This document shows positions 7,069 to 16,372 of a stretch of 64,000 bases of DNA, piece after piece. Position 1 is the first letter of the stretch. Every line of letters starts with the position of its first letter. The position numbers and the translations under genes are program-made. Source of the DNA: Caulobacter hibisci. Its GTDB lineage: Bacteria; Pseudomonadota; Alphaproteobacteria; Caulobacterales; Caulobacteraceae. The notes under the pieces were generated by a model. That model was not told the origin of the DNA, searched no databases, and worked only from the letters and a program-made list of their open reading frames with translations. The DNA lies in assembly GCF_016135805.1 (NCBI RefSeq), contig NZ_JADWOX010000018.1, positions 48,005-112,004 of the forward strand, given 5' to 3'.

Positions 7069-7949
7069 GCGACCTTGGCAAGCGCATCGCCCAGGCGGCC
7101 GATATCGTCACCGTGGCGCTCGACGAGCTGCTGCCGCGCGCCGACGGGCCCGAAAGCCGGCTGACCGAGGCCATGCGCTACGCGGCGCTCGGTCCCGGCA
7201 AGCGCCTGCGGCCGTTCTTCGCGCTGGAAACGGGCAAGATGTTCGACCTGCCCGAGCGGCCGGTGCTGCGCGCGGCCTGCGCGCTGGAGTGCATCCACGC
7301 CTATAGCCTGGTGCACGACGACCTGCCGGCCATGGACGACGACGACATGCGCCGCGGCCGACCGACCGTGCACATCCAATATGACGAGGCGACCGCGATC
7401 CTGGCCGGCGACAGCCTGCAGACCGCCGCCTTCGAGATCATGGCCCACCCCGACACCCACGACGACGGCCATATCCGTTCGGAGCTGGTGCGCAAGCTGG
7501 CCATAGCCTCGGGCGCCAAGGGCATGGCCGGCGGCCAGATGATCGACCTGCTGGGCGTTCGCGACGACCTGGGGGCGGTAGCCCGCATGCAGCGCCTGAA
7601 GACCGGCGCCCTGATCGCCTTCGCCTTCGAAATTCCGCTGATCATCGCCCGGGCCAAACCCGAGGAGCGCGCGGCGCTGATGGGCTTTGCCCAGGACCTG
7701 GGCCTGGCCTACCAGATCGTCGACGACATTCTCGACGCCGAGGGCGACGAAGCCTTGCTGGGCAAGGCCGCCGGCGGCAAGGACGCCGTCAAGGGCAAGG
7801 CCAACTACGTGACCCTTCTGGGTCTGCAAGCCGCCAAGGAACGGGTCGAGTTGCTCTCGACGCAGACCAAGGCTCACCTCGATATCTTTGGCGACAGAGC
7901 CGACCATCTTCGCGAAAGCGTTGATTTCGTGCTGGACCGCCGCAACTGA
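7065..7949 (+). CDS. ispA: Polyprenyl (farnesyl) diphosphate synthase
   Basis: The 294-residue product has both aspartate-rich motifs of trans-prenyltransferases: VHDDLPAMDDDD near residue 84 and YQIVDDILD near residue 220. It also has GKRLRP and the MAGGQMIDLLG block. It condenses IPP with DMAPP/GPP to form FPP. I choose TTG 7065 because ggggga stands 6-14 bases upstream and the protein then begins MSDLGKRIAQAA like its homologues; the longer open frame runs through xseB and csaA. It sits directly before dxs. Confidence 0.9.
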   Translation: MSDLGKRIAQAADIVTVALDELLPRADGPESRLTEAMRYAALGPGKRLRPFFALETGKMFDLPERPVLRAACALECIHAYSLVHDDLPAMDDDDMRRGRPTVHIQYDEATAILAGDSLQTAAFEIMAHPDTHDDGHIRSELVRKLAIASGAKGMAGGQMIDLLGVRDDLGAVARMQRLKTGALIAFAFEIPLIIARAKPEERAALMGFAQDLGLAYQIVDDILDAEGDEALLGKAAGGKDAVKGKANYVTLLGLQAAKERVELLSTQTKAHLDIFGDRADHLRESVDFVLDRRN

Positions 7950-7966
7950 CCGCGCTCTTTACAGAC

Positions 7967-9886
7967 ATGCCGACGCAAACTCCTCTTCTCGACACCGTCT
8001 CCTCGCCCGCCGATACGCGCGGGTTGTCGATCGCCGAGCTCAAGCAGCTGGCGCAGGAGGTGCGCGCCGAGACGATCGCCGCCGTCTCCGTCACCGGCGG
8101 CCACCTGGGCGCGGGCCTGGGCGTGGTCGAGCTGACCGTGGCCCTGCACCACGTCTACGAGACGCCCAAGGACATCCTGATCTGGGACGTCGGCCACCAG
8201 GCCTATCCGCACAAGATCCTGACCGGGCGCCGCGACCGCATCACGACTCTGCGCCAGGGCGGGGGCCTGTCGGGCTTCACCAAGCGGGCCGAGAGCGAAT
8301 ACGACCCGTTCGGCGCGGCCCACGCGGCGACCTCGATCTCGGCGGCCCTGGGCTTCTGCGCCGCGCGCGACGCGAAAGGCGAGGACAACGCCGTCGTCGC
8401 CGTGATCGGTGACGGCTCGCTGGGCGCGGGCATGGCCTACGAGGCGATGAACGCGGCCACCGACGCCACGCGCCAGCTGACTGTCATCCTCAACGACAAC
8501 GATATGTCGATCGCCCCGCCGGTGGGCGGGATGAGCGCCTATCTGGCCAATCTCGTCTCGGGCGGCGCCTATCGCAAGGCGCGCAAGCTGGGCAAGACGG
8601 TCGTCGAAAAGCTGCCGACCCCGATCCGCGACGCGGCCCGCAAGGCCGAGGAATACGCCCGCGGCATGGTCACCGGTGGCACCTTCTTCGAGGAGCTGGG
8701 CTTCCACTATGTCGGCCCGATCGACGGCCACGACATGGACGCCCTGGTCTCTGTGCTGAAGAACGCCCGCGAATTCAAGGACAAGCCGGTCCTCGTCCAC
8801 GTCGTCACCCAGAAGGGCAAGGGCTACGCCCCGGCCGAGGGCGCGGCCGACAAGCTGCACGCCGTGGCCAAGTTCGACGTCGTCACCGGCCAGCAGCAGA
8901 AGGCCGCCGCCGGCCCGCCCAGCTACACCAAGGTGTTCGCCCAGGAACTGGTCAAGCAGGCCAAGGTCGACGACAAGATCGTCGCCATCACCGCCGCCAT
9001 GCCCTCGGGCACGGGCCTTGACCTGTTCGAGAAGGAATTCCCGACCCGCACCTTCGACGTCGGCATCGCCGAGCAGCACGCGGTGACCTTCGCCGCGGGC
9101 CTGGCCGCCGATGGCATGAAGCCGTTCGCGGCGATCTATTCGACCTTCCTGCAGCGCGGCTACGACCAGGTGGTGCACGACGTGGCGATCCAGCGCCTGC
9201 CGGTGCGCTTCGCCATGGACCGCGCCGGCCTGGTCGGCGCCGACGGCCCGACCCATGCCGGTTCATTCGACATCGGCTTCATGGGCGCTCTGCCCGGCAT
9301 GGTGCTGATGGCCGCAGCCGACGAGCTGGAACTGGCCCGCATGGTCGCCACTGCCGTCGAGATCGACGACCGCCCCAGCGCCTTCCGCTATCCGCGCGGC
9401 GAGGGCCTGGGCCTGGAACTGCCGGCCGGTCCGGCCGAGCCTCTGGAGATCGGAAAGGGCCGCATCGTCCGCGAAGGGACCAGCGTCGCCATCGTCTCGT
9501 TCGGCACGCGCCTGAGCGAAAGCCTGAAGGCGGCCGACCTGCTGGCCGCGCGGGGCTTCTCGGCCACCGTCTGCGACGCCCGCTTCGCCAAGCCGCTGGA
9601 TCTGGACCTGCTGCTGCGCCTGGCGCGCGAGCACGAGGCCATCGTCACGGTGGAAGAGGGGGCCATGGGCGGCTTCGGGGCCTTCGTGCTGCAGGCCCTG
9701 GCCCAGCACGGCGCCCTGGATCGCGGCCTGAAGATCCGCACCCTGGGTCTGCCCGACGTCTTCCAGGACCAGGACAAGCCCGACGTCATGTACGCCGAGG
9801 CCGGCCTCGACGCCGAGGGCATCATGCGCGGGGCGCTTTCGGCGCTGGGCATGGACAATGTCAGCGCCGCGGGGCGGCGGGCTTGA
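7967..9886 (+). CDS. dxs: 1-deoxy-D-xylulose-5-phosphate synthase
   Basis: The 639-residue product is the thiamine-diphosphate enzyme that joins pyruvate and glyceraldehyde 3-phosphate, the first step of the MEP isoprenoid pathway. Visible features are the GGHLGAGLGVVELT start region, the ThDP-binding motif GDGSLGAGMAYEA...LNDNDMS, the pyrimidine-binding domain with FDVGIAEQHAVTFAAG, the DRAGLVGADGPTH block, and the C-terminal transketolase domain. The length matches known Dxs (620-640). ATG 7967 lies 17 bases after ispA. A composite repeat follows the stop. Confidence 0.97.
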   Translation: MPTQTPLLDTVSSPADTRGLSIAELKQLAQEVRAETIAAVSVTGGHLGAGLGVVELTVALHHVYETPKDILIWDVGHQAYPHKILTGRRDRITTLRQGGGLSGFTKRAESEYDPFGAAHAATSISAALGFCAARDAKGEDNAVVAVIGDGSLGAGMAYEAMNAATDATRQLTVILNDNDMSIAPPVGGMSAYLANLVSGGAYRKARKLGKTVVEKLPTPIRDAARKAEEYARGMVTGGTFFEELGFHYVGPIDGHDMDALVSVLKNAREFKDKPVLVHVVTQKGKGYAPAEGAADKLHAVAKFDVVTGQQQKAAAGPPSYTKVFAQELVKQAKVDDKIVAITAAMPSGTGLDLFEKEFPTRTFDVGIAEQHAVTFAAGLAADGMKPFAAIYSTFLQRGYDQVVHDVAIQRLPVRFAMDRAGLVGADGPTHAGSFDIGFMGALPGMVLMAAADELELARMVATAVEIDDRPSAFRYPRGEGLGLELPAGPAEPLEIGKGRIVREGTSVAIVSFGTRLSESLKAADLLAARGFSATVCDARFAKPLDLDLLLRLAREHEAIVTVEEGAMGGFGAFVLQALAQHGALDRGLKIRTLGLPDVFQDQDKPDVMYAEAGLDAEGIMRGALSALGMDNVSAAGRRA

Positions 9887-9896
9887 CCTGATCCTT

Positions 9897-10053
9897 CTGC
9901 CCTTGCGGGAGAAGGTGGCGCGAAGCGCCGGATGAGGGGTCTCTCAAAAGTCAGACGCCGCGAAAGCTGATCGGCTTTCGCGGCGTTTCTGTGGGTGCGA
10001 CCCCTCACCCGACCTCCTTCAGAGGCCACCCTCTCCCGTAAGGGGAGAGGGAT
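9897..10053. repeat. Composite palindromic intergenic repeat, copy 2
   Basis: The architecture is that of the element at 287-449: outer inverted arms (ttctgcccttgcgggagaag and ctctcccgtaaggggagag) flank a central hairpin gccgcgaaag...ctttcgcggc. It fills the space between the convergent dxs and lipoprotein genes, so the central hairpin could serve both as a terminator. Confidence 0.85.
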
Positions 10054-10539
10054 CTAGCTGCCGCAAGCCTTGAAGAACGCCTTCACGCCGCGGCGCTCGT
10101 CGCCGCTGGCGGCGATGTCGTGGCGCTGGCCGGCGTTAAGGATTGCAAGATCGCCCGTGCGGCGAAAATTGCCTAGTGCAGGGTCGCGCGGGGTCGTCCG
10201 GGCCAGCAGCAGGGGCCCGGTTACGCCGTCATCGGCGGCTTTCGCGGCCAGGCGCGACGTCTGGTCGCGGCTGGACAGCGCTATGGCCTCGCCCTCGATC
10301 CCCGCCGCCGACACCTCCACCGGTCCGCCCGCGGTCGGGCAGGCCAGCATCAGCAGCACCTCGTCGCTCGACGGGCGGCCGTAGGCCAGCTTGGGGCCTT
10401 CGCCGGGCTCGTTGAGATAGGCCCAGGCGTAGGCGGGATTTGCCGGCCGCTCGTGCGCGCAGGCGCTCAGCAGCAGCGCGGCGAGCGCGGCGGCGGTGGG
10501 CAGGATCTGCAGGCGGACGCTAGGCCGGATGTTGGACAC
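10054..10539 (-). CDS. Uncharacterised lipoprotein downstream of flgH
   Basis: The 161-residue product starts with a lipoprotein signal (ILPTAAALAALLLSAC) whose lipobox LLSAC places the modified Cys near residue 27. The rest is a small periplasmic domain with motifs LMLACPTAGGPVEVS and AFFKAC; I do not recognise the family. It lies 104 bases after flgH on the same strand, so it may be the last gene of the flgFGAH operon or have its own promoter. A GC-rich hairpin between them argues for partial separation. The function is unknown. Confidence 0.75.
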   Translation of the reverse strand: MSNIRPSVRLQILPTAAALAALLLSACAHERPANPAYAWAYLNEPGEGPKLAYGRPSSDEVLLMLACPTAGGPVEVSAAGIEGEAIALSSRDQTSRLAAKAADDGVTGPLLLARTTPRDPALGNFRRTGDLAILNAGQRHDIAASGDERRGVKAFFKACGS

Positions 10540-10596
10540 GGGGCGATGTCTCCTTGCTCAGGAGAACGCCCCGCCGGCCCAGGCGGTTTCTGCCGA

Positions 10597-10630
10597 CCGG
10601 CGCGCTTCCGGTCAGGAAAGCGCGCGCCGG
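10597..10630 (-). terminator. GC-rich hairpin after flgH
   Basis: A stem built from ggcgcgctt and aaagcgcgcgcc with a loop of about nine bases lies just after the flgH stop (10644) on the minus strand. There is no T run. It may attenuate transcription into the lipoprotein gene. Confidence 0.4.
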
Positions 10631-10643
10631 CCTCGTCTCAGGA

Positions 10644-11381
10644 TCAGAAGGGCGAGAACTTCTCGACCAGCGACTGGCCGGCCGGGGTCTTCTGCACGCG
10701 GCTGATGTCGCCGCGGCCGCCGTAGCTGATGCGGGCTTCGGCGATCTGGGTGTGCTTGATGGTGTTGGCCGAGGAGATGTCTTCCGGACGCACGATGCCG
10801 GCCACCGTCAGCTGGCGCAGCTCGTTGTTGGTCTTCACCTCCTGGGTGCCCTGGATCACCATGTTGCCGTTGGGCATGACCTGGGCGACGATCGCGGCGA
10901 CCGTCAGGTTGATCTTCTCCGAGCGGCTGACGCTGCCGGCGCCGGCGTTGGAGAAGGCCGAGTTGGTGCCCACGGCGTTGGCCGGGTCGAAGCCGCCCGG
11001 CAGAACCTTGCCGAGGCTGGATTCCAGGCCGAAGAAGTTGCTGACGCCGGCGCTGCCCGACGAGGTGCGCGACGACTTGCTGGCGTTAGAGGTGCTGGCG
11101 CTGTCGTCGATCTCGATCAGCACGGTGACGATGTCGCCGACACGGCTGGCGCGCTGGTCGTTGAAGAAGGCGCGGGCGCCGACGCGCCAAAGCGAGTTGG
11201 CCGAAGCCGCCTGCGGGGCCGGTTCGCGGGCCGAGACATAGGTCGGGGCCATCGGGGCCAGCGAGGCGGGATAGCCGACGGGCGCCAGCTCGGGGCCCTT
11301 CACGGCCTCGGTGACGGTCGAGCAGGCGGCGATCGGGGCGAGCAGGGCGAGGGCGACGAAGGCGGCGGGGCGCATGGACAT
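10644..11381 (-). CDS. flgH: Flagellar L-ring protein FlgH
   Basis: The 245-residue outer-membrane lipoprotein forms the L-ring around the flagellar rod. The N-terminus is a signal peptide ending in a lipobox-like APIAAC. The middle shows the FlgH blocks SLWRVGARAFFNDQRASRVGDIVTVLIEIDD and, later, the VIQGTQEVKTNNELRQLTVAGIVRPEDIS region (shown here only as landmarks of the family), then a C-terminal ARISYGGRGDI. The length is normal. It follows flgA by nine bases in the flgF-flgG-flgA-flgH operon. Confidence 0.95.
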   Translation of the reverse strand: MSMRPAAFVALALLAPIAACSTVTEAVKGPELAPVGYPASLAPMAPTYVSAREPAPQAASANSLWRVGARAFFNDQRASRVGDIVTVLIEIDDSASTSNASKSSRTSSGSAGVSNFFGLESSLGKVLPGGFDPANAVGTNSAFSNAGAGSVSRSEKINLTVAAIVAQVMPNGNMVIQGTQEVKTNNELRQLTVAGIVRPEDISSANTIKHTQIAEARISYGGRGDISRVQKTPAGQSLVEKFSPF

Positions 11382-11390
11382 CTCTGGCTC

Positions 11391-12146
11391 TTAGCGGGCG
11401 GCGTAGCGCACGGAGTTGGACTGGATCCGCAGGCTCTGGGCCTGGGGACCGACGGCGGCCGAACCGGGGCCCGTGGCCACGGCTTCGATGATCTTCTTGC
11501 TGGCGGTGTTCTGCACCTTGAGGACTTCCCCCGAGGCCGCGCCGCTCATGGCCTTGCCCTGCAAGGTGAGGGCCACGCCGCCGTAGTCGTAGGTGACTGC
11601 GACAACATCACCCTGCTTGATGGCCTGCGGGGCCGAGACGTCGCGCAGGGCGGCGGCCGCGCCCTGGCGCAGCGGGCGTTTGGCGCTCAGGCCGATGACG
11701 GCGTCGGCGTCGGAAGGGGCGTCGGCCGGGGCCGAGGCGACCTTGATCCACACCAGATCCTCGGGCTGGACGATGTCGCCGGCCGCCAGGCTGCGGGCAT
11801 AGGCAAGAACTTCCACGTTTCCACGCTGGACGGCGGCGCCGGCCAGCTGGCCGCCGTTTTCCGCGCCCTGGCGGACGATCACGCGGCGCAGGCCCTGCGG
11901 GTTGGCCCAGTCGAGGCCGGCGCGGCGGGCGGTCATCTGCAGCTGGGCGGCGTCGAGCACGACGGTGGGGCCCAGGCGGCGTGCGGCGACGATCCCGCCA
12001 GCCGAACCAGCGCCGTCGAACAGCTCGCCCAGGGTCACCACGCCGTCGGCGTCGGTGGTGTCGTGGCGCAGCTCGACCGGTTGGCCGGCAAAGGCGGCCG
12101 GGGCGGCGATCAGCAGAGCGGCAGCGGCGAGGATCAAGGATTTCAT
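11391..12146 (-). CDS. flgA: Flagellar P-ring assembly chaperone FlgA
   Basis: The 251-residue periplasmic protein has an N-terminal signal peptide (SLILAAAALLIAAPAAFAG) and the C-terminal SAF domain typical of FlgA (VLAYARSLAAGDIVQPEDL, then KRPLRQGAAAALRDV, VAVTYDYGGVALTLQGKAM). FlgA assists FlgI assembly into the P-ring; flgI is not in the window. The length fits the longer alphaproteobacterial type. It lies four bases after flgG and nine before flgH. Confidence 0.93.
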   Translation of the reverse strand: MKSLILAAAALLIAAPAAFAGQPVELRHDTTDADGVVTLGELFDGAGSAGGIVAARRLGPTVVLDAAQLQMTARRAGLDWANPQGLRRVIVRQGAENGGQLAGAAVQRGNVEVLAYARSLAAGDIVQPEDLVWIKVASAPADAPSDADAVIGLSAKRPLRQGAAAALRDVSAPQAIKQGDVVAVTYDYGGVALTLQGKAMSGAASGEVLKVQNTASKKIIEAVATGPGSAAVGPQAQSLRIQSNSVRYAAR

Positions 12147-12150
12147 GAGC

Positions 12151-12939
<789 letters not shown>

Positions 12940-12953
12940 CTGTCGTTAATCCC

Positions 12954-13691
12954 TTACTGGACCTTGCCCATACGCTCGACGGCGGAGCGCGAGAGTTCGG
13001 CGGTTTGGTCCATCATCTTGGCGATGCTCTCGTAGGCGCGGCTGACCTCGATGAGCTTGGTGATCTGCTGGACGGGCTGGACGTTGGACCCCTCCAGCAT
13101 GCCTTGGTGGATGACCGCGTCGGTGGCCGACTGCGGGGTTTCGTTACCGGCGTTGCGGTAGAGATTGTCGCCCTGCTTGCGCAGAGAGGAGAGGTCGGAG
13201 AAGCGGGCGACGCCGATCTTGCCGACCCGGGCCGAGCCCTGGCTGACGATGCCGTCGCGGCCGATGGTGACGGCGCCCAGTTGCGGATCGACCGTGATCT
13301 GGCCGCCGCCGTCGTCGAGCACCGGGGCGCCCTGCTGGGTGGTCAGCACGCCTTCCGGATTGGTCGTGAAGCGGCCGTCGCGGGTGTAGCGCTCGCCCTC
13401 GGCGGTCGAAACCTTGAAGAAGCCCTGGTTTTCCAGAGCCAGATCGAAGGTCCCGCCCGTCTGGTTCAGGGCGCCCGGCTTGAAGTCGCGGACGACGCCG
13501 TCGTCCAGCACGAACTTGATCGGCGCGGGGCCGCCCGCGGTGCGCGCAGGCTTGGCCGCCTCGGTGCGGACCATCAGGTCCTCGACCTTGAAGCCGGTGG
13601 TGTTGGCGTTGGCGATGTTGTTCGCGACGATGTCCAGCTCACGACGGAGCGTCATCTGCCGCGAAAGGCCCACATACAGCGCGTTGTCCAT
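12954..13691 (-). CDS. flgF: Flagellar proximal rod protein FlgF
   Basis: The 245-residue product begins MDNALYVGLSRQMTLRRELD, followed by IVANNIANANTTGFK, the rod-protein N-terminal motif, and ends with the SRAYESIAKMMDQTAELSRSA helix. FlgF is a proximal rod subunit. It is the first gene of the operon; a near-perfect sigma-54 promoter lies about 50 bases upstream of the start codon, consistent with class III control of flagellar genes in Caulobacter. Confidence 0.96.
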   Translation of the reverse strand: MDNALYVGLSRQMTLRRELDIVANNIANANTTGFKVEDLMVRTEAAKPARTAGGPAPIKFVLDDGVVRDFKPGALNQTGGTFDLALENQGFFKVSTAEGERYTRDGRFTTNPEGVLTTQQGAPVLDDGGGQITVDPQLGAVTIGRDGIVSQGSARVGKIGVARFSDLSSLRKQGDNLYRNAGNETPQSATDAVIHQGMLEGSNVQPVQQITKLIEVSRAYESIAKMMDQTAELSRSAVERMGKVQ

Positions 13692-13739
13692 GACGATTAA
13701 CTCGCAGTTTGGCGCGACAAATGCGCCGAAACCCTACAA

Positions 13740-13754
13740 GCAATCCTCGTGCCA
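13740..13754 (-). promoter_or_regulatory. Sigma-54 (-24/-12) promoter of the flgF operon
   Basis: Read on the minus strand the site is TGGCAC-GAGGA-TTGC followed by T, which equals the RpoN consensus TGGCAC-N5-TTGC. It places transcription start near 13728 and leaves a leader of about 37 bases before the flgF ATG. Class III flagellar operons in Caulobacter are known to depend on sigma-54 and the activator FlbD. Confidence 0.88.
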
Positions 13755-13817
13755 ACTCGAAAAGCGCAATAAAATCAGCAAACAGGGTGGTTAACGGCGA
13801 CGCTTTCGCGGGCCCTG

Positions 13818-13836
13818 GCAGGCAGATTCAGCCTGC
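13818..13836. promoter_or_regulatory. Inverted repeat, candidate FlbD (ftr) enhancer
   Basis: GCAGGC and GCCTGC form a perfect 6-bp inverted repeat around a 7-base centre. It lies about 80 bases upstream of the sigma-54 promoter of flgF, the distance expected for an enhancer, and about 80 bases upstream of the fliL start, where the same factor could repress. The protein assignment is inference. Confidence 0.45.
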
Positions 13837-13862
13837 GACCAAATGGCCTTCAAAAGACATCG

Positions 13863-13870
13863 TTAACCAT
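13863..13870 (+). promoter_or_regulatory. CtrA-type half site upstream of fliL
   Basis: The octamer TTAACCAT matches the CtrA half site known from Caulobacter class II flagellar promoters including fliL. It lies 43 bases upstream of the fliL GTG. A second TTAAC occurs at 13791-13795. A full TTAA-N7-TTAA site is not present. Confidence 0.6.
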
Positions 13871-13913
13871 GCTCGCGCAGAAGTAGGACCCATAGTTTTC
13901 AAGGAACTCCCGC

Positions 13914-14546
13914 GTGGCCAAGAAACCCCCCAAGGAAGCTCCCGCCCCCGAAGGCGAAGAGGGCGCCGCCGAGGGTGAAGCTCCTGCAAAAAAGAAGCCG
14001 CCGATCGTCCTGATCGCGGCGGCCGCCGGCGTGCTCGTGCTGGGCGGCGGCGGGGCCGCGGCCTTCTTCATGCTCAAGCCGAAGCCGGCCGCCGAAGGCG
14101 AAGCCGCCGCCGGCGAGCACGGCGAAAAGGCCGAGAAGAAGAAAGAGAAAAAGGAAAAGAAGGAAGGCGGCGAGGGCGGCGAGGGGGCCAAGCCCGCCGA
14201 GGGCGGCGCCGGCGCGCCGGTCATCAAGGAAGGCCCCGACGGCGTGGTGTTCTACACCCTGCCCGACATCGTCGTGAACATGCAGGCGGCCGACGGCAAG
14301 TCGACCTTCCTGAAGCTCAAGCTGACCTTCGAGCTGCCCGACGAGGAAACGGCCGACGCCCTGACCCCGAACCTTCCGCGCCTGACCGACATGTTCCAGA
14401 CCTTCCTGCGCGAGCTGCGCCCGGAAGACCTCGCCGGCAGCCAGGGCAGCTACCAGCTGCGCTCGGAGCTGCTGCGCCGGGTCAACCTGGTGGCCGCCCC
14501 TTCGAAGGTGAACGCCGTCCTGATCGAGGAGATGCTGATCAACTAG
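13914..14546 (+). CDS. fliL: Flagellar basal body-associated protein FliL
   Basis: The 210-residue protein has a short cytoplasmic N-terminus, one membrane helix (about residues 28-52, IVLIAAAAGVLVLGGGG region), a charged Lys/Glu/Gly-rich linker (about 55-105) and the periplasmic FliL domain (VFYTLPDIVVNMQ, then TFLKLKLTFELPDEETADAL). FliL surrounds the stator units and is needed for torque. The start is GTG 13914 with aagga at 13901-13905. The long low-complexity linker makes it larger than enteric FliL (about 155). It is the first gene of the fliL-fliM-pflI operon. Confidence 0.95.
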   Translation: MAKKPPKEAPAPEGEEGAAEGEAPAKKKPPIVLIAAAAGVLVLGGGGAAAFFMLKPKPAAEGEAAAGEHGEKAEKKKEKKEKKEGGEGGEGAKPAEGGAGAPVIKEGPDGVVFYTLPDIVVNMQAADGKSTFLKLKLTFELPDEETADALTPNLPRLTDMFQTFLRELRPEDLAGSQGSYQLRSELLRRVNLVAAPSKVNAVLIEEMLIN

Positions 14547-14573
14547 CCTTCGGGCTGGCTGAGGCGAACCATC

Positions 14574-15725
14574 ATGGCAGACGAGATCGACGATCAGGCC
14601 GCAATGGCCCAGTGGGCCGCGGACAATCCTCCGGGGACCTTCGACGCGGCCGGCGGCGGCGCCGAGAACAGCTTCGGCGACTTCAGCGGCGGCATGGCCG
14701 GCATGAGCGGCTGGGACGACGGCGGCGGCGGAGACATGGGCTCCGAGCGGATCCTGAACCAGGACGAGATCGACAGCCTGCTGGGCTTCGACCTGTCCGG
14801 CGACGGCTCCGACGACCGCACCGGCATCCGCGCGATCATCAACTCGGCCCTGGTCTCGTACGAGCGCCTGCCGATGCTGGAAATCGTCTTCGACCGCCTG
14901 GTGCGGTTGATGACGACGTCCCTGCGCAACTTCACCTCCGACAACGTCGAGGTCAGCCTCGACAACATCAGCTCGATCCGTTTCGGCGACTATCTGAACT
15001 CGATCCCGCTGCCGGCCATCCTGGCGGTGTTCCGGGCCGAGGAGCTCGACAACTACGGCCTGCTGACGGTCGACTCCAACCTGATCTACTCGATCGTCGA
15101 CGTGCTGCTGGGCGGCCGTCGCGGCACCGCGGCCATGCGCATCGAGGGCCGCCCCTACACCACCATCGAACGGGTGCTGGTGCAGCGGATGGTCGAGGTG
15201 GTGCTGAACGACGCCAAGGCGGCCTTCGAGCCTCTGCATCCGGTGGCCTTCACCCTGGACCGCCTGGAGACCAACCCGCGCTTCGCGGCCATCGCCCGTC
15301 CGGCCAACGCCGCGATCCTGGTGAAGCTGCGCATCGACATGGAAGACCGCGGCGGCCGCATCGAGCTGCTGCTGCCCTACGCCACGCTCGAGCCCATCCG
15401 CAAGATGCTGCTGCAGCAGTTCATGGGTGAGAAGTTCGGCCGCGACAACATCTGGGAAGGCCACTTGGCCACCGAGCTGTGGACCACCCAGATGGAGGTG
15501 CGCGCGGTGCTCGACGAGCAGCAACTGCCGCTTTCCAAGGTGCTGAACCTGCAGGTCGGCGACACGTTGATGCTGAACGCCACGCCCGACAGTCCAGTAG
15601 AGTTGCGGGCGGGGTCGATTCCGCTTACCCGCGGCCGGATGGGCCGTCGTAACCATTCCATCGCCATCCGGGCCGAAGCCCCGCTGACGCCCGCGGCGAA
15701 GAAGGCGGTTCAGAAGCTGAAATGA
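14574..15725 (+). CDS. fliM: Flagellar motor switch protein FliM
   Basis: The 383-residue C-ring protein has the CheY-binding motif LNQDEIDSLLGF near residues 61-72, the CheC-like middle domain (about 80-280, LPAILAVFRAEELDNYGLL region) and the C-terminal SpoA/FliN-like domain (LPLSKVLNLQVGDTLMLNA). An N-terminal extension of about 60 Gly/Asp-rich residues precedes the CheY motif, which is normally at the very N-terminus. ATG 14574 lies 27 bases after fliL. Its TGA overlaps the next start by four bases (ATGA). Confidence 0.96.
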   Translation: MADEIDDQAAMAQWAADNPPGTFDAAGGGAENSFGDFSGGMAGMSGWDDGGGGDMGSERILNQDEIDSLLGFDLSGDGSDDRTGIRAIINSALVSYERLPMLEIVFDRLVRLMTTSLRNFTSDNVEVSLDNISSIRFGDYLNSIPLPAILAVFRAEELDNYGLLTVDSNLIYSIVDVLLGGRRGTAAMRIEGRPYTTIERVLVQRMVEVVLNDAKAAFEPLHPVAFTLDRLETNPRFAAIARPANAAILVKLRIDMEDRGGRIELLLPYATLEPIRKMLLQQFMGEKFGRDNIWEGHLATELWTTQMEVRAVLDEQQLPLSKVLNLQVGDTLMLNATPDSPVELRAGSIPLTRGRMGRRNHSIAIRAEAPLTPAAKKAVQKLK

Positions 15726-16372
15726 GCCTGATCGCGGTCGCCCTGCAGGTCTTTCTGGCGGTGCTGCTGATGGTGGCGCTGGTCTTCGGTTGGCGCCTGG
15801 AGCGCAAGCTGAAGGCGCTGCGCGACGCCCAGGCCGGTTTCGGCAAGGCCGTGGCCGATCTCGACAACGCCGCCCAGCGCGCCGAGCAGGGTCTCGCCGA
15901 CCTGCGCGCGGCCACCGACGAGGCTTCCGAATACCTGGCCGACCGCATCGAGAAGGCCAAGTTCCTGGCCGCCCAGCTGGACGACCGCATGACCCGCGCG
16001 GCTTCGGCCCCCCGGGTGGAGAGCCGGGCCGAGCCTCGGCCGGAGCCGCGTCAAGAACTGGGCCAACGCCAGGCCCGCGATCCGCGTGATTTCGTCGCGT
16101 CCCAGGCTTCCGAGCCGCCGCCCGAGCCGACCTCGGCCAATGGCCGTCGCCTGAGCGCGCAGGACTTCGAAGCGATGCTGGAGCGCGAGGCCCGCGCCCG
16201 CAGCGCCCCGCCTGCGACCTCGCGTCCCGCGACGTCCGGCAATTCTTCGCATAATCCGTCCCCCATCCCCTCGCGGGAAACCGCCCGTTCACGGGCGCGG
16301 GTGGATGATGACCTGTTCGACGGCCCCGACCCCGCGTCGCGGCCCGGATCGCCTTTCAGAGACCGTCGATGA
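15722..16372 (+). CDS. pflI: PflI-like flagellar positioning protein (DUF6468)
   Basis: The 216-residue product has one N-terminal membrane helix (VALQVFLAVLLMVALVFGW), a coiled-coil region (about 25-90, Ala/Glu/Lys-rich heptads) and a Pro/Arg/Ser-rich C-terminal half. The order fliL-fliM-pflI and the bitopic, proline-rich design match PflI, a Caulobacter protein reported to help place the flagellum at the right pole. Overlap with fliM (ATGA) and with the next gene (ATGA at 16369-16372) indicates coupled translation. The gene name rests on context and topology, not on an alignment. Confidence 0.75.
   Translation: MSLIAVALQVFLAVLLMVALVFGWRLERKLKALRDAQAGFGKAVADLDNAAQRAEQGLADLRAATDEASEYLADRIEKAKFLAAQLDDRMTRAASAPRVESRAEPRPEPRQELGQRQARDPRDFVASQASEPPPEPTSANGRRLSAQDFEAMLEREARARSAPPATSRPATSGNSSHNPSPIPSRETARSRARVDDDLFDGPDPASRPGSPFRDRR

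Noticed and set aside
13899..16292. Open frame of 797 codons on the minus strand opposite fliL, fliM and pflI
   Set aside because: It crosses three recognised flagellar genes and their operon joints; no protein motif is visible.
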